From Odobenus rosmarus divergens (Eukaryota > Chordata > Mammalia > Carnivora > Odobenidae): DNA of 64,000 nt. Below the pieces are notes generated by a model. The model saw nothing but the letters and a program-made list of their open reading frames with translations. It made no database searches and had not been told where the DNA came from. How positions within the stretch are numbered: position 1 is the stretch's first letter; each line of letters starts with the position of its first letter. The stretch lies in assembly GCF_000321225.1 (NCBI RefSeq), contig NW_004450945.1, positions 293,422 through 357,421 of the forward strand, read 5' to 3'. The position numbers were made by a program, and so were the translations under genes. Of this stretch, positions 35,801 through 47,920 are shown one piece after another.

Positions 35801-36832
35801 TAAAAACTGTTTTTGTACTTTAAAAAACACTATCAAGAAAATAAAAAGGCAACCAACACAGTGGAAGAATATGCTAGCAAATCATATATCTCATTTGGGA
35901 CTAAGTAGCCAGAATATATAAAGGGCTCATATAGCAGAAAGGCAAATAAGCTTCAAAATGGGCAGGCAAAGGATTCAAGTAGATATTTCTCCCAAGAAGA
36001 TACACAGATGACCAATAAGCACAATAAAAGATGTCAAAAGTCACTAGTCACTAAGAAACTGCTAATCAAAACCACAAGGCAATACCACTTCACACCTAAT
36101 AGAATGATTAGGATCAAAAAGTAAGATAATAACAAATGTTGCAAGTATACAGAAAAGTCAAAACCCTTGTTCACTGCTGATGAGAATGTAAAACAGTACA
36201 GCTGCTTTAGAAAACAGTGTGACATTTTCTCAAAAATTTAAATATAGAGTTATCATTTCATCCAAGAATTCCAATCCTATGTATATACCCAACAGAAATT
36301 AAAACATATGTCCATGAAAGAATCTATATATGAATATTCATTGCAGCATTATTCATAAGGGCCAAAAGGTGGAAACAATCCAAATGTCCATCAACTGATG
36401 AATGGATAAACACAATAAGGCATATCTCTACAATGGAGTATTATGTGGCCATAAAAAGGAGTGAAGTGATAATATTGCTACCATATTCATAAACTTTGAA
36501 AACATAATGTGAAGTCAATCACAAGGACTACATATGCTATGATTCCATATATATTATATGTTCAGAATAGAGAAATCTATGGGGACAGAGAGCAGATTGT
36601 GGTTTCCTAGAATAGAGGAGTTGGAGGGTTAGACAATGATAGCTAAAGAGTACAGGGTTTCTTTTGGGAGTAATAAAAATATCCTGAAATTGGTCATGAT
36701 GATAGTTGCACAGCTCTGTTAATTTATTAAAAACTATTGAATTTTATACTTTAAATGGTGACATATGATATGTGAGTTATATCTCCATAAAGCTGTTACC
36801 AAAAAAAAAAAAAAAAGGATAATATGTTAAGA

Positions 36833-36905
36833 CCAATTAAGGATTATCCCAGAAAAGTAAGGTTGGTATAACATTCAAAAATCAAACAACAGAGTGACAT
36901 CAGCA
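36833..36905 (+). repeat. Small LINE-1 ORF2 (RT-region) fragment
   Basis: GGATTATCCCAGAAAAGTAAGG and GTTGGTATAACATTCAAAAATC match the L1 reverse-transcriptase coding region. Too short and broken to code. Confidence 0.55.
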
Positions 36906-37254
36906 AACTGGCAAAATAGGAGATTCCAGTCTTCAAACTCCCACAGAAATACCAATTTTAATAGCTACCCACAGATGAGAATACCTTTATGGGAGCATCG
37001 GAGTCTGGCTGATAAGTTCCAGCTCTCGTGTAGCAAAAACCCAAGAGTAGATGCATTGAAGAGAGTAAGGAGAACAGTTTTACTATAACTTTGTCACCTC
37101 TTGTGTGTGGGAGAGGGGAGAGAGGGAGATAAGCAAGGAATGAGAATTATGGTATCTGAGGACATCTGTTTCTGCCTCTAGTAATGGAATGGATGGAGAA
37201 ATAACAGAGACAATACAGAATAAATAACAGCTTGATAGAAGATGATGTATTGTG

Positions 37255-37400
37255 GATACAATAAGAGTGGATATGTCTAGCTGGAAGTATAGATAGAACT
37301 TCCAGGTAGAGATATCCATGAGGCAGTTGAATATAAAGGTCTGCAGTTCAGAGTTTTCTGCTAGAGCTGGAAACATTTAGCAGGTGGATGACAGTTGAAG
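37255..37400 (-). repeat. L2 fragment
   Basis: Reverse L2: GGATATGTCTAGCTGGAAG, GAGGCAGTTGAATATAAAGG, TCTGCAGTTCAGAG. The flanks to 39220 are single-copy DNA with no gene seen. Confidence 0.5.
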
Positions 37401-39224
37401 CCAAAAGACAGGATACTGTATCCAGATTCCCTTTAGTGAACAAGGCAAAGGGGTGAGGATGGGCTCCTGGGAACACTGACGTTGAAGGGGTTAGTATAAA
37501 AAAAAAAAAAATCCAGAGAAAAGTAAGGAGATTCTGAGAGGCAAGAAGAAAGCCAGAAGAGAGGGAATTACAGAAGCTAGAGAGGAAACACAATGGGAAG
37601 ATGCAGCAGCCATTTTCCAATGCCAATTTGGGATCACCACATTACAGGAGAAGCAACTAAAATGTTTCTTGCAGAGAAGATAAAACCACAAGATAGAAGT
37701 AGAAATAAATGCAGAGTTAGTTTTCTGATATCTGCAGACTAATGATACATAAAATGGAGTAGCTTTTTGTCTGGGCAGGAGGTTCAAAAGCCAGAACTAG
37801 AACCAATGTGTAGAAGATTCAGAAAGAAAGATCTCAGCTCAATTTAGGAAAAAAAAATTCTGCTAGAATTATCCAAACATAAAGTGGGCTGCCCCAGTGG
37901 GGTTGTTAGTACTAGACTGATGGGTCATATGTCAGAGGATCAGGAGTCCACATAGAAAGATACCATATATCTATCACCATTATCCATAAGTACTTACTAA
38001 ACAGTGGGTTGAATAACATGTAATTGCTAATGTTTAGCCATTTTTAACCAATAAAAAAGATAATTTTATTTGGTTCTATCTAGTATTTACTGGACAAAAA
38101 AAATGATTGAATAAATAAATAATGAATGAATGAATATTGGACTAGGAAGTCCTTTTAATTTTCAGTGAAGAGAAATGTAGATGCTCTTTAAAAATCAGTT
38201 CTAAAAACACTAAGTATTTCCTGGAAATAACACAAATTGACAAGAGAGTTGTGCCAGAAGGAAATATGTTTCCTTCCACCTTCATGCAGGTATTTCTTAA
38301 AGGCGTCCAAAAGCAATATTTTAGTTAAGAATTATGTATATATTTATTTGAGTTATTTTGAGTAAATTTACTCAGAAATACTTCATTGAAAGCCCATTTT
38401 ATAGACTGAACAGCAAAATTATTTTATTATTGTTGGTATTATTGTTATTGATAACACCAAAAAAGAAAAAAAAAGTCATGTAATAAATATACCTCTGAAT
38501 CAAGAAGTTCAATAGAGAATTTAATTTTTTTTATTTTGAAAGAAAATATCTTATTTAACAATTCAGCTTATATGATTCAATATCCATTGGCTTTTATCAT
38601 CCATTTGTAAGGATTTTAAGTTAGAAAGAAAGAAATTGCTAGTTGCTGATTTTCTTTTTTTTAATGATTCCAAGTTACTATGAGTATAATTTCCTTGTGT
38701 TGTTGCTTGGGAGTCATAAACGTCACCACAAGTGCAAGTTTTTGTTCTTATTTTGATTTCTATTGACTAAGCCTTTCCCTTTTCAGCCACTTAGTGTCAC
38801 CCTATCACAACCCAAATTATAGTCTAAATTATTATAAAGACAAAGTGCTCCTTTCCTCAGCCACAGTGGAATGCAGACTCCATGGAGCATAAATTGTTCC
38901 CTGGGGCATGCAGTAGTCAATCTTTCATTTTCTTTCACATTCTTCACTCTAGAGAATTTCTGGCAAAATTACACAGTAGGAAAATGAATATTTTGCTTCT
39001 TTGACGTTTTGGTACATTTTGTACATTTATAGTCTAAACTATTTTCATCCTTTTAGGAAACTGATTAATTATTAGCCTGCCTAACTTCTGAATAAAAGTT
39101 AATTAAACACATGATTAATTATTAATAATATGCTGAGGTACATGTAGCCATTTTCAGGATCTAGATGTTAATAACCACAAACACTTCAGTTGACATTTTC
39201 TCCAGCCAGAGTCATCTCTAGATG

Positions 39225-39545
39225 AGATACTGATCATGGTGTTGTCTTGCTCAAAAATCTTCTAAGCAGTTTTATTTCCTGAAGGTTAAAATTTGACCAG
39301 TCTCGTTATTCTAATATTTAAGGCCTCCATGATCTGGCCCTGCATTCCTGGTTCTAGCCACATTGGAGTCTCTGGTTGCCAATCCCCAGCTGTATCTTAC
39401 ACAGTCTTGACTATGATATCTCTGTTCACTCTGTTATTTCCACTGAGATGCCCTTGTACTATTTATATCTATATATCCTTCCCAATCCATCTCCAATATT
39501 ATCTTTTCCATGAAATCTGCTATGAATTAGACATAATGTTTTAAA
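39225..39545 (+). repeat. L2 3' region
   Basis: Forward L2: AAGGCCTCCATGATCTGGCC, TTCTAGCCACATTGGAGTC, CACTGAGATGCCCTTG. The open frame 39293-39544 falls inside it. Confidence 0.65.
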
Positions 39546-39929
39546 CACAAAACATTCAAAGTCAGAAAGGTTTTATCATTCTCTGATTAATATTTAGTAA
39601 GTGTGGAGAAGTGTTTCCTATAATCCATGTCCCCTACAGCATATTGCTTTTCATGTCTCATTGTCTATAGCTGGATCACATACTAATCATTAATGAAGTG
39701 AATAAATGAACATCACAAATGGTCCAGCCATCCATGGGGTTGGGAGAATGAAAAATTCAATAAAGTCAGTGTTATGAGGAACTAGGCAAAGATTTTGGGT
39801 AGACATTGGGTAGTCATTGTTTTCAACTCTTTCTAATGTGAAAATAATTGCTATGTCTATAAATTCCAATAGCATTTTCTTTAGACGGTTATCAAAGAAA
39901 ACCTATTCCAATCAGCCTTGTTATAGATG

Positions 39930-40010
39930 AGAAATAGACTAGAAATTTTATCTCTTTATCCCAGTATCTGGCACACATTGGGTACCAATAAAGTTCTTTG
40001 GAAGTAAATC
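39930..40010 (+). repeat. L2 tail fragment
   Basis: CCCAGTATCTGGCACACATTG then GGTACCAATAAAG, the L2 end. Confidence 0.45.
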
Positions 40011-40124
40011 TTATTTAAGTGACCACTGCTATATTCCTAAATAACAGAATGATGACTCTGTACCCCATGTTTAGAAAGCAATAACTAGAGGTTAAAAGAA
40101 GAGTATTTGTGTATAAATACTGCT

Positions 40125-40330
40125 GGTGGTTACAGTTGTCTGTTCCTAATTCTATCTCTGTTACTTCCTAGCTGTGTGAACTTTGGCAAGTTACACAAGC
40201 TCCATAGCTTTACTTTTTCCATGTGTAAAATGGAATGATTTTACATGAAAATACTTTGTTTTTTAAGTGAATCAATGTTTGTAAATTGCTTAGCCCAGTG
40301 ACAGAGACTTAGTAATTAGTAGCTACAGTT
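40125..40330 (+). repeat. MIR element
   Basis: Forward MIR: TCTATCTCTGTTACTTCCTAG, CTGTGTGAACTTTGGCAAG, GTGTAAAATGGAATGATTTT, GTAAATTGCTTAGCCCAGTG. Confidence 0.8.
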
Positions 40331-40879
40331 AGGAATCTCCATGGATCACAAAGTTATGGATATTTTGGTCAGTGCAGGGTATCGAAATAAAATAAATTTC
40401 CTAGAACGTGTATCCTTTCTATAAACCAAATCGAGCCAATTTCCACATAGATAAATGGGGCTAGCAATTTGCCTTTTACCAACTGTCATGGCAACAAAGT
40501 CAGCAAAACTGATAAACTGAATTTTCCCATTATCTTTTCTGGATTTAAAATAACACAACAGTTCAAAAGTATTTTTTGATAGTTCTTTTGAAAGAAATAT
40601 TGACTCTAATCTTTATGTGAAAAGAGAAAACCAAGCACCCCAAAATGAAGGTAGGCAGGTAAGTAATATGAGATACTGTCATCAGCTGGACCCCAAGACC
40701 AGACCTTTACTGCCCACCTGCTTGTACTCACTAACCTTTGTCTTACATTTTTCCTTAAACTCTTTTTTTCTGGCTTACCTCTTAACTCAGACAAATGAAA
40801 CCCAAAACCACTCCTCAGATGATGGTGACTGCCCTGACAAGAACTCCTGCCATCCCAGACCACCCAGAACATCTGAGCT

Positions 40880-41262
40880 AAGCCCCTGACTTCATCTGCA
40901 CATAGACGGTGAAGTGACCCCCTGGAAGAACCAGCAATTACCTTTACTTCATTGTAATACTAAAATAAAACCTCCACCCAAGGAGGAGCCTCAGCCTCAT
41001 TTACATAACATACAACATACTACAGGCATGTTTCCTTAAGGCTCGTGCGTGACTTTATGCCTGCCTCTACAGAGGATGACAAGGCTTCCCTATCTAAATA
41101 ATCAAAACCCTAAACAAAGGGTATTCATTCACCCTCTCTGGGAGTCACAGCTTTGGAAGCTATTCCCCGTCATCTCCTTATTTGCTGCAAATAAAGCTTA
41201 TTTTGTGTGACAGCTCCACCTGGGATCTGTGGCTCACCAAGGAGCAAACTCACGGGTTGGTT
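40880..41262 (+). repeat. LTR-like unit A (endogenous retrovirus type)
   Basis: Shares an ordered set of phrases with the unit at 42590-42965: TTCATTGTAATA, AGGAGGAGC, CATTTACATAACATA, CAGGCATGTTTCCTTAAG, CTTTATGCCTGCCTCTACA, GATGACAA, a CTTTGGAAGCTATTCC block, TTTGCTGCAAATAAAGC and TTTTGTGTGACAGCTCCA. The AATAAA-like signal followed by a T/G-rich part is usual for a retroviral LTR. The 5' limit is uncertain and may reach back to about 40760. No viral gene remnant is recognised. Confidence 0.5.
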
Positions 41263-42090
41263 AAAATATGAAAAGAAAACGAAGACTATCCCTCATGCTT
41301 TCACAAAGTTTTGAGCAATGTCTTTTAAAAATCAAATTTGGAAAGTTAGAATCCTAAACTTTTAATATCTGACAGGAAAAAAAAAATTCCACTGAAGTTG
41401 GTGAAAGAAACTGAGAAATAGAGTTTAGTATCTGTCACATTACATTTACAAAGCAATAAACTCAGCTATTTAGCCACTGCAATGTTTATCCAATTGTTTT
41501 TAAAACATGACCAGAATCTGCAATTTTCAAGAATTCAATAATGTTACTGGTTAATAAAACAACTCTTACTCACATCTAACCTAAGCATGGTTTGTCAATT
41601 ATTACCATAAACAGTGGCACTTACAGCAAATGTTTAACTCCAGGTTATGTCAAAGCACTTTTCAGAGTGATATAATTTGTGTTAAATCTGCAAAGGACTA
41701 TATTTAATGGTCCATTTCAGACATGGCCTCTTAGTTGCTGGTACAATCTAATAATGAATGTAGAACAAACCAATGTCAAGTTTTTTCCATTCAAAAAGCT
41801 GTAAAGACACTATCTCCCCAAGCTGAACTTAGATTCATCTGACTATGGGGCATTTGTAGAAATTCTGGTTCTCTTTTTCCCCTCTGCCTTTTTTTCCTGG
41901 TTAATACCTTTTTATATTCATGTGGCACTAGCTTGGCCAGTTAAATCCCAGCAAAACTGACCTTCAGTTTGTGCTTATTTTTTCCCCCCTCTCACATAAT
42001 CTGGAGGGTGCCTTCACTGCCCAAGAATGTCTGTTCTCTCTCCTCCCACAAGCAGCTTGCTCTCAGGTCAACCAGGTGTTTGTGACTAAG
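41263..42090. other. DNA between the two LTR-like units, no gene seen
   Basis: No gag, pol or env similarity is recognised. It looks like ordinary single-copy DNA. Confidence 0.4.
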
Positions 42091-42094
42091 CCAG

Positions 42095-42240
42095 CTCATT
42101 CACTCATTACTTAATCATTTAGCTCATTTCTTCAGCACATACCTATTGTGTGCTTACTATGTGAAAGGCGCTGTTGTAGGTACTAGAGATACACAGTGAA
42201 CCAAACAGCAATAGGCAAATTTCCTACCTGTAAGCAGAAG
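42095..42240 (-). repeat. L2 3' end
   Basis: Reverse L2 tail: TTCAGCACATACCTATTGTG, CTTACTATGTGAAAGGCGCTG, GTACTAGAGATACACAGTGAA. It lies between the two LTR-like units. Confidence 0.7.
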
Positions 42241-42589
42241 AGTTATGGATCCCCAGCAAAAGAAAGACCCAATATAGCTCTCTTGACGCAAGAGATGTGA
42301 TTTTTGCGGCCTCACCCCACCCCCAAGTATTTTCTGTGATCCAGGCTCTACCAGCTGTCCTTGCCCAAGCACACTTCCTGCAGAACTTCCTAGGAGGTGT
42401 TGGAATGACAAAGAAATGCAAAAACCCCCCGTAGTCAAGGATTTTAAAGGAGCAAAGGAAATGCACAAACTAACAAGTCTCTAGCCTAACCACATCAGAG
42501 ACAATAAATCAGTGGTAAAAACTCCCAGGGCTGCTTGAAGAGCAAGCAAGGCCCTGCATTCCTTACCAGAAGTAAGGGGCTCAGGGCCC

Positions 42590-42965
42590 CATCCAGTGTG
42601 TACTGGCTCTTGGAGCACATCCATAGACCTTCCTCTGTCCACAGTTAACTTCTGCTTCATTATAATGTTAAAGTCTCGGGCCTAGGAGGAGCATACCCTT
42701 CATTAACATAACATAGGTTGCATGTATAGGCCTGTTTCCTAAGTAAGCCCACACAACCTTATGCCTGTCTTTACATGTGATGACAAAACTCTCCTTTCCG
42801 AATATTTATCCTAACCCTAAATAAATGGAACCCACTCACCCCTACTCAGAAAGACATGGCTTTGGAAATATCCTCCATGATCTCCTTTTCTGCTGCAAAT
42901 CAAGTTTCCTTTGTGTGACAACTCCAACTGTGGGGTCTCTACCTGTAACTCACTAAGAAGTGAAC
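42590..42965 (+). repeat. LTR-like unit B, related to unit A
   Basis: Same order of phrases as unit A (TTCATTATAATG, AGGAGGAGC, CATTAACATAACATAGG, GGCCTGTTTCCTAAGTAAG, CTTATGCCTGTCTTTACA, GATGACAAAACT, TTTGGAAATATCC, TCTGCTGCAAATCAAG, TTTGTGTGACAACTCCAAC). Same strand, about 1.7 kb away. The polyadenylation signal is mutated compared with unit A. Confidence 0.5.
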
Positions 42966-43089
42966 TCGTGTTAGTTCCATTACATTTGCTCATGACTGTT
43001 TCACTTCAGAGGAGGGAGAGAAACAATAGCATGACAAGTAGGCCTTTCCAAAAATTCTTTGGGAAACATAAATTACAGAAAAAGTAGAT

Positions 43090-44240
43090 AGGAAGTGTTG
43101 GTTGGGGACAAGGTTGTCATTATATCAAATATAGTGGTTGGAGAAAGCCTCAGTGAAAATGTGGCATTTGAGCCAAGAGCTTAAGGAAGCGAGGAAGGAA
43201 GCCAAATGGGTAAATGAGGGGGAAAAAAGGAAGCCTTAAAGACTGAGGGAAGAACAATTGCAAAGGCCCTGAGGCAGGAGAATGCCTGGGAAGTTCCAGG
43301 AAAAGCATGAAGTCCAGTGTGCTGGGAACAGAGTAAATCAAGAGGAGACCAGTAGAATATGAGGCCAGAAAGAGAAGAGAGAAGAGGCCTTGTGAGGTTT
43401 TGTAAATTATTGCAAGGATTTCTTTTTTCACTTTGAGGGAAATAAGAAGTCACTCCAGAGTTGTGTGCAGAAGAGTGACAGGATCCAACTTATAGTTAAG
43501 AGCATCACTGTGGTTGCTCCATCAAGAGTAGACAGTGGGCAGGCAAGTGTAAAAACAGATGGAAATAAAAATCTACTAGGAAGCCATTGAAATAATTCAT
43601 GTGACATGTGATGTGGTGAAAAGTTGCTGGAGGAGGTAATGAAAGTGGTAGGGCTCTGTATATATCTTGAAAGTGGAGACTACAGGATTTGCTGATTGAC
43701 TAAACACTAAAAAGTGTTTTCAAGTCTTTCAAGTCTTTTTAGCCTGAACAACCAAAAGGAAACAGTTGTAATGTACTGAAATAGGAAAGATGGGTGGGAA
43801 TGAAAGAGTAGAGGAGAGGTGAGGAAAATCAGAAGCTAGATTTGGGGCAAGTTTACTTGCAGAAGTCTAGTAGACATCCAAATGGTGACATGGAGTTGGC
43901 AGTTGGTTATACAAGTTCAGGGAAGAGATCTGGATTGGAGAGATGAATTTTGGAGTCCTCAGTTTGTTGAGGATAATCTCTGAAATTGAATGAGATTCCT
44001 GAAAGTGTGCATGTAAATAGAAAAGAAAGAGGTCTGAGGCTTAGCCTTAGGGCATCTCAAACATGTCAAGTCTGGATAGATGAGAGAAAATCAGCAAAGG
44101 AGATGGAGAGAGCCAGTCAATAAAATGGAAAGCAAATCAGGAAATGTATTGTTCTGGAAGTCAGGTGAAGAAAGTGTTTAAAGGAAGAAATGATTGCTTA
44201 TGTCAAATGCTGCCAATTAGGTCAAGTAAGATAAAGACTG
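43090..44240 (-). repeat. L2 element (long reverse fragment)
   Basis: Over 1 kb of reverse L2: GTGGCATTTGAGCCAAGAG, GCAAAGGCCCTGAGGCAGG, GGAAATAAGAAGTCACTCCAG, GAAGAGTGACAGGATCC, TGACATGGAGTTGGCAGTTGG, GGGCATCTCAAACATGTCAAG. Open frames on the - strand (43150-43453) lie in it. Confidence 0.65.
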
Positions 44241-44249
44241 AAAACTGAC

Positions 44250-45285
44250 CATTGGTTTAGCAATGTGATCAGTGTTTCTTCTCAGTGGGGAGAAGAAGCA
44301 AATGATGAAATCGGACAGCCAGACATACTGCCTCATTTGAAGTCATCCTTACATAATCCTGGATCCTATAGTCTCCAAGAAATGATTTTGGAATTTATTG
44401 TATTCTATGATGCTCCAGCGCTCAATTCCTTATGTCTATGCCTGGTCTGATTTCATATTGGTATTTTCAAGTTGATATTCTAAAAAAATTATGTGAAAGA
44501 AACAAATTAATATTATTATCATTTTTTTGGTAGGAAATACAGTTTTAAGAAAAGATAAATGTTTTATTGTTACACTTCTGGTTAGTGCAAAGTGGTGACT
44601 TCAGCCCAGGCCTTATGACTTCTAGAACTTTCTCCTGCTCCATTAATTTCTATAAAGAGAGTGATTGATGCCTCCTTCCTTTTTCTTTGGACCTTCCTTT
44701 ATGCATTGCCCACTTCTTTTCATAACTTCTGTTTACTCACTTAATCCCTTGAATTTTGGTCCTTAGATTTTTTTTTGAACACCTGCATGCCATGACCTTT
44801 AAGGACAAATATCGATAGAACTTTAGAGCTTCAGGGAATTTGGACTTCTGCCAGGCTGCAAATCCAGATAATAGTTTCATATCACCTCATGACCATCCTT
44901 TCCTGCAGGATTTACTTTCTTCTACTACCCAGCACAGGAGAAAGACTGGGTAAAAAACCAGCACTGTACCATTGAACATATATCTGTCTATTCTCTTGTT
45001 ACAAAGATAATGATTATTGAGTTCAACATCCAAGTGCTCAGTAAATATTGTGAGTATGATCTCATATAATATACTCTTTCTCCTTGTTCCTGATTCTTTC
45101 CAAGTTTTTCTTCCTTCCACCTTTTTAGTCAAACATAAGAAATCTATAGAATTTTAAGGATTTAAGAGATCATGTTCCTAGTAGCAGACATCCATCTTCA
45201 ACTTGACTTCTTAGTGAAGTCAACTCACTACCATTCATACACATAAGCATGCATTTGGAAAAAAAAAATATTGGATTTGTCACAA
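44250..45285. other. Single-copy intergenic DNA
   Basis: No gene or repeat family recognised. Confidence 0.4.
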
Positions 45286-45289
45286 TTTT

Positions 45290-45482
45290 TAGATGATAAA
45301 ACACGAATTACAAAAACCATGCAGGCAGTGGATTGTATCGGTATCAATTTCCCGGTTGTGATACTGTATAAGGCAAGACGTTACCATTGGAGAAAACTGG
45401 GTAAAGGGTATTTAAGACCTCTGTTTTACTTCTTAAAACTGTATGTGAATCTACAATTATCTCAGAATAAAAAGCTCAAAAT
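45290..45482 (+). repeat. LINE-1 (L1M) 3' end
   Basis: Forward L1M tail: GTATCAATTTCCCGGTTGTG, GACGTTACCATTGGAGAAAAC, AAACTGTATGTGAATCTACA, ATTATCTCAGAATAAAAAGC. The 112-residue open frame starting at 45271 is this repeat, not a gene. Confidence 0.75.
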
Positions 45483-46495
45483 GTATACAGGTAAAAGGAC
45501 ATCCATGGGCAGACTTCTTTTTCTGAGACCTTCAAACTGTCATGATGCTGAGAAGGGAAGGCACAAGAGAAACTGCTGTCTTAGGCAGAATCTACCATGC
45601 TGGCCTTAGGAAGTGGTATAAAAAAGTCACAGAAGCTAACAGATAAACAGCAATCTGGGGAAAAGAGAGGTGGCACTGAATATGAATTTTTATTTTAGCA
45701 TCAAATATAGTCATGGTGTTTGCAGTATTATTGTTAGTATAGATCCCACCTCCAATCAGCGGCCGAACTCCCAGTCAGCCACCTGCTGTGAAATCGTGTA
45801 TTTTTTTTTTTTCACAAGGATTATTTAATCTATGTATCTGGCTGGTCATAGTTCCAATTTCCAAAGCGAAATCAAACATGTTGTCCTTGTTTCCACTCCA
45901 TCTCTCTTCCAGTCTTCTGGCTTTCCTTTCCCTTCCCAGGATTTCTTAAGATCATTGACTCCACTGACGGAAGTCAGGCTTCTGACCGCCTAATAAATAA
46001 GTTCACCAGTGAAGAGCTTATTTTTCCTTCTGTTTAATTACAGGCTTCAGAGACACTCAAAATGGAGGGTGTCCTAGGGACAAATAATACTGTAGGCTTG
46101 GTTTACTTATCTCCTGTTGGCATTGGCACCAAGCCCTTCCTCTGCTTAGCAATTCATGGCTGTGTCTGTGGCGGCATGCTAAACAGACTGAGGCCACCAC
46201 ACAGCCTGCTTAGCCTGTCCAGATGCAGCTCAGCTAATCCGTATACGTTAATGGCCGGTTCAGAGCAGTAGTTTAGATAACTAACACTGCTGGTTTGTTT
46301 CTAGTGCAATCTAGGTATGCCATCATAAATTAATTCATGTATTATCCTTTGAATTAGATGTGGTGAACTATCCTGGGACTTGAACTACCACATGCTTGTT
46401 CTGAATTCTGGGTGATTGGCTTCAAAATTGACCCTTAGAAACGCATGTATGTATAAAATGATTAGATGACAGAATTAAGAATAAAATCAAACATA
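45483..46495. other. Single-copy intergenic DNA
   Basis: No repeat recognised. A 69-codon open frame at 46062-46271 has no recognisable similarity or splice context. Confidence 0.4.
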
Positions 46496-46778
46496 CAAGA
46501 ACTGTGAAAAATAAATTTCTCTCCTACTCTTGTTTCCTCAGACTCTCATTTCCCTTATACAAAGCAACTCACTGTTAATAGTTTTAGGCAGAGACATTTT
46601 ATGCACATATGAGTATATGTGTGTATGTTTGATAGGGAAAACACAATAGCTATATTTCCCTAATTATTACATAAAAACTAGCAAGAAATACACAGTGTCC
46701 CACAATTTGTTCCTTATACTTAATGATAACTCTTAGAGGACTTTCCTAGTCAGTATCTGCAACCTGCCCCACCTTTCT

Positions 46779-46914
46779 TTCTATCTATCATCTATCTATC
46801 TATCTAGATATCTCTCTATGTATTTTAAGGAAGTTCTACAACCAACATGGGGTTTGAACTCACGACCCTGAGATCAAGAGTTGCATGCGCTATTGATTGA
46901 ACCAGCCAGATGCC
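46779..46914 (-). mobile_element. Short CanSINE with (TATC)n tail
   Basis: Reverse short form: TGTATTTTAAGGAAGTTCTA, TTGAACTCACGACCCTGAG, GAACCAGCCAGATGCC. A (CTAT)n microsatellite (about 46779-46812) replaces the poly(A) end. Target duplication CCTGCCCCACCTTTCT / CCTGCCACACCTTTCT at 46763-46778 and 46915-46930. Confidence 0.9.
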
Positions 46915-47589
46915 CCTGCCACACCTTTCTAAACAGCTGCTTAGTATTTTGTTGAGCAGATATAATCCTTTTGTATTTAAACAAACAGTCGCATTTTGAT
47001 GGACATTTGCTGTTTCTAATATTTTATTACCAACAGTGCTTTGGTGAACATCATTGCATGTAATTATTTGTGCTTCTTGTAGTAGTATCTGTAGGTTTTA
47101 TTCCTGGAAGGAGAATTCCTGACCAACAGGAATTCAGTTTTTAGGTTAATAGGTATTGCCTAATTGTCTTCCAAAGACAGTTTTCTCAACCATGTAAGAG
47201 AGGACTTATCTCCCCATAGCTATCTCTCTTTAATCTATTATCATTTTTTTCAACTTGCCATTCTGAATATAATTGCAAGCAGTATTTATCTAATTGTGAT
47301 TGTGGTTAAGCATCTTAGAAACCATTTCCTCCATTCTTTCCACCTAACCACTCACGTCTTCATCATTCCCTGAATAACGTCTATTCCTCACTGGCTTGAA
47401 ATGACAGCTGAAATTTTTGTTTATTCGAATCTGTTTCTGAATTATATTCTGTTACATTTATCTTATTGTTTACGTGCATCCATATCAATTTTTGTAAACT
47501 TCTATACTTTTCTAATAAGTCTTAATATAAAGTAACTTCATGCCTCTTTATTGTCCTTTTTCAGAACTTCCCTAGATATTTTTGCAAGC

Positions 47590-47591
47590 TT

Positions 47592-47634
<43 letters not shown>
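47590..47634. repeat. (TTTA)n microsatellite
   Basis: About eleven uninterrupted TTTA units, then TTTTTAACAG. Confidence 0.95.
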
Positions 47635-47636
<2 letters not shown>

Positions 47637-47700
47637 ACAGTTGTGTTGGAGTTGTTTCATCAAACATTGAAATATGCACTGTTTAAAATGTAGGGCACAA

Positions 47701-47911
47701 GGGGCGCCTGGGTGGCTCAGTCATTAAGCGTCTGCCTTCAGCTTAGGTCATGATCCCGGGTCTTGGGATCGAGCCCCACATCGGGCTCCCTGCTCAGTGG
47801 AAAACCTGCTTCTCCCTCTCCCACTCCCCCTGCTTGTGTTCCTGCTCTCGTTATCTCTCTCTCTGTCAAATAAATAAATAAAATCTTTAAAAAAATAAAT
47901 AAAAATAAATA
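47701..47911 (+). mobile_element. CanSINE, full length
   Basis: Head GGGGCGCCTGGGTGGCTCAG, intact body, (AAAT)n tail. Target duplication GTAGGGCAC at 47690-47698 and 47912-47920. It lies about 490 bp upstream of the TMEM207 start codon. Confidence 0.95.
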
Positions 47912-47920
47912 GTAGGGCAC

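Larger units (their letters stand above)
35455..36800 (+). mobile_element. LINE-1 (L1MA/L1MB-like) ORF2 3' end and 3' UTR
   Basis: Forward L1: GGAGCTAAAACTATAAAACTC, AAATTGGGCTTCATTAAAAT, ACACTATCAAGAAAATAAAAAGG, GCAGCATTATTCATAAGGGC, CATCAACTGATGAATGGATA, ending in a long A-run at about 36782-36817. A short CanSINE (35691-35800) and a (GTTTT)n run interrupt it. Directly preceded by ORF1-like sequence, so the whole may be one L1 with a large internal deletion. Confidence 0.85.
46500..47640 (-). mobile_element. LINE-1 (L1M), antisense, split by a short CanSINE
   Basis: Antisense block order: CTCACTGTTAATAGTTTTAGG, AACAGCTGCTTAGTATTTTG, TTTTGATGGACATTTGCTG, AGTATCTGTAGGTTTTATTCC, TTGCCATTCTGAATATAATTG, CAGAACTTCCCTAGATATTT. 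It ends at a (TTTA)n run. Confidence 0.65.

Noticed and set aside
42157..42468. 103-codon open frame on the - strand.
   Set aside because: It overlaps an L2 tail, has no splice context and no recognised family.
45271..45609. 112-codon open frame on the + strand.
   Set aside because: Most of it is the 3' end of an old LINE-1 (45290-45482); no protein family is recognised.
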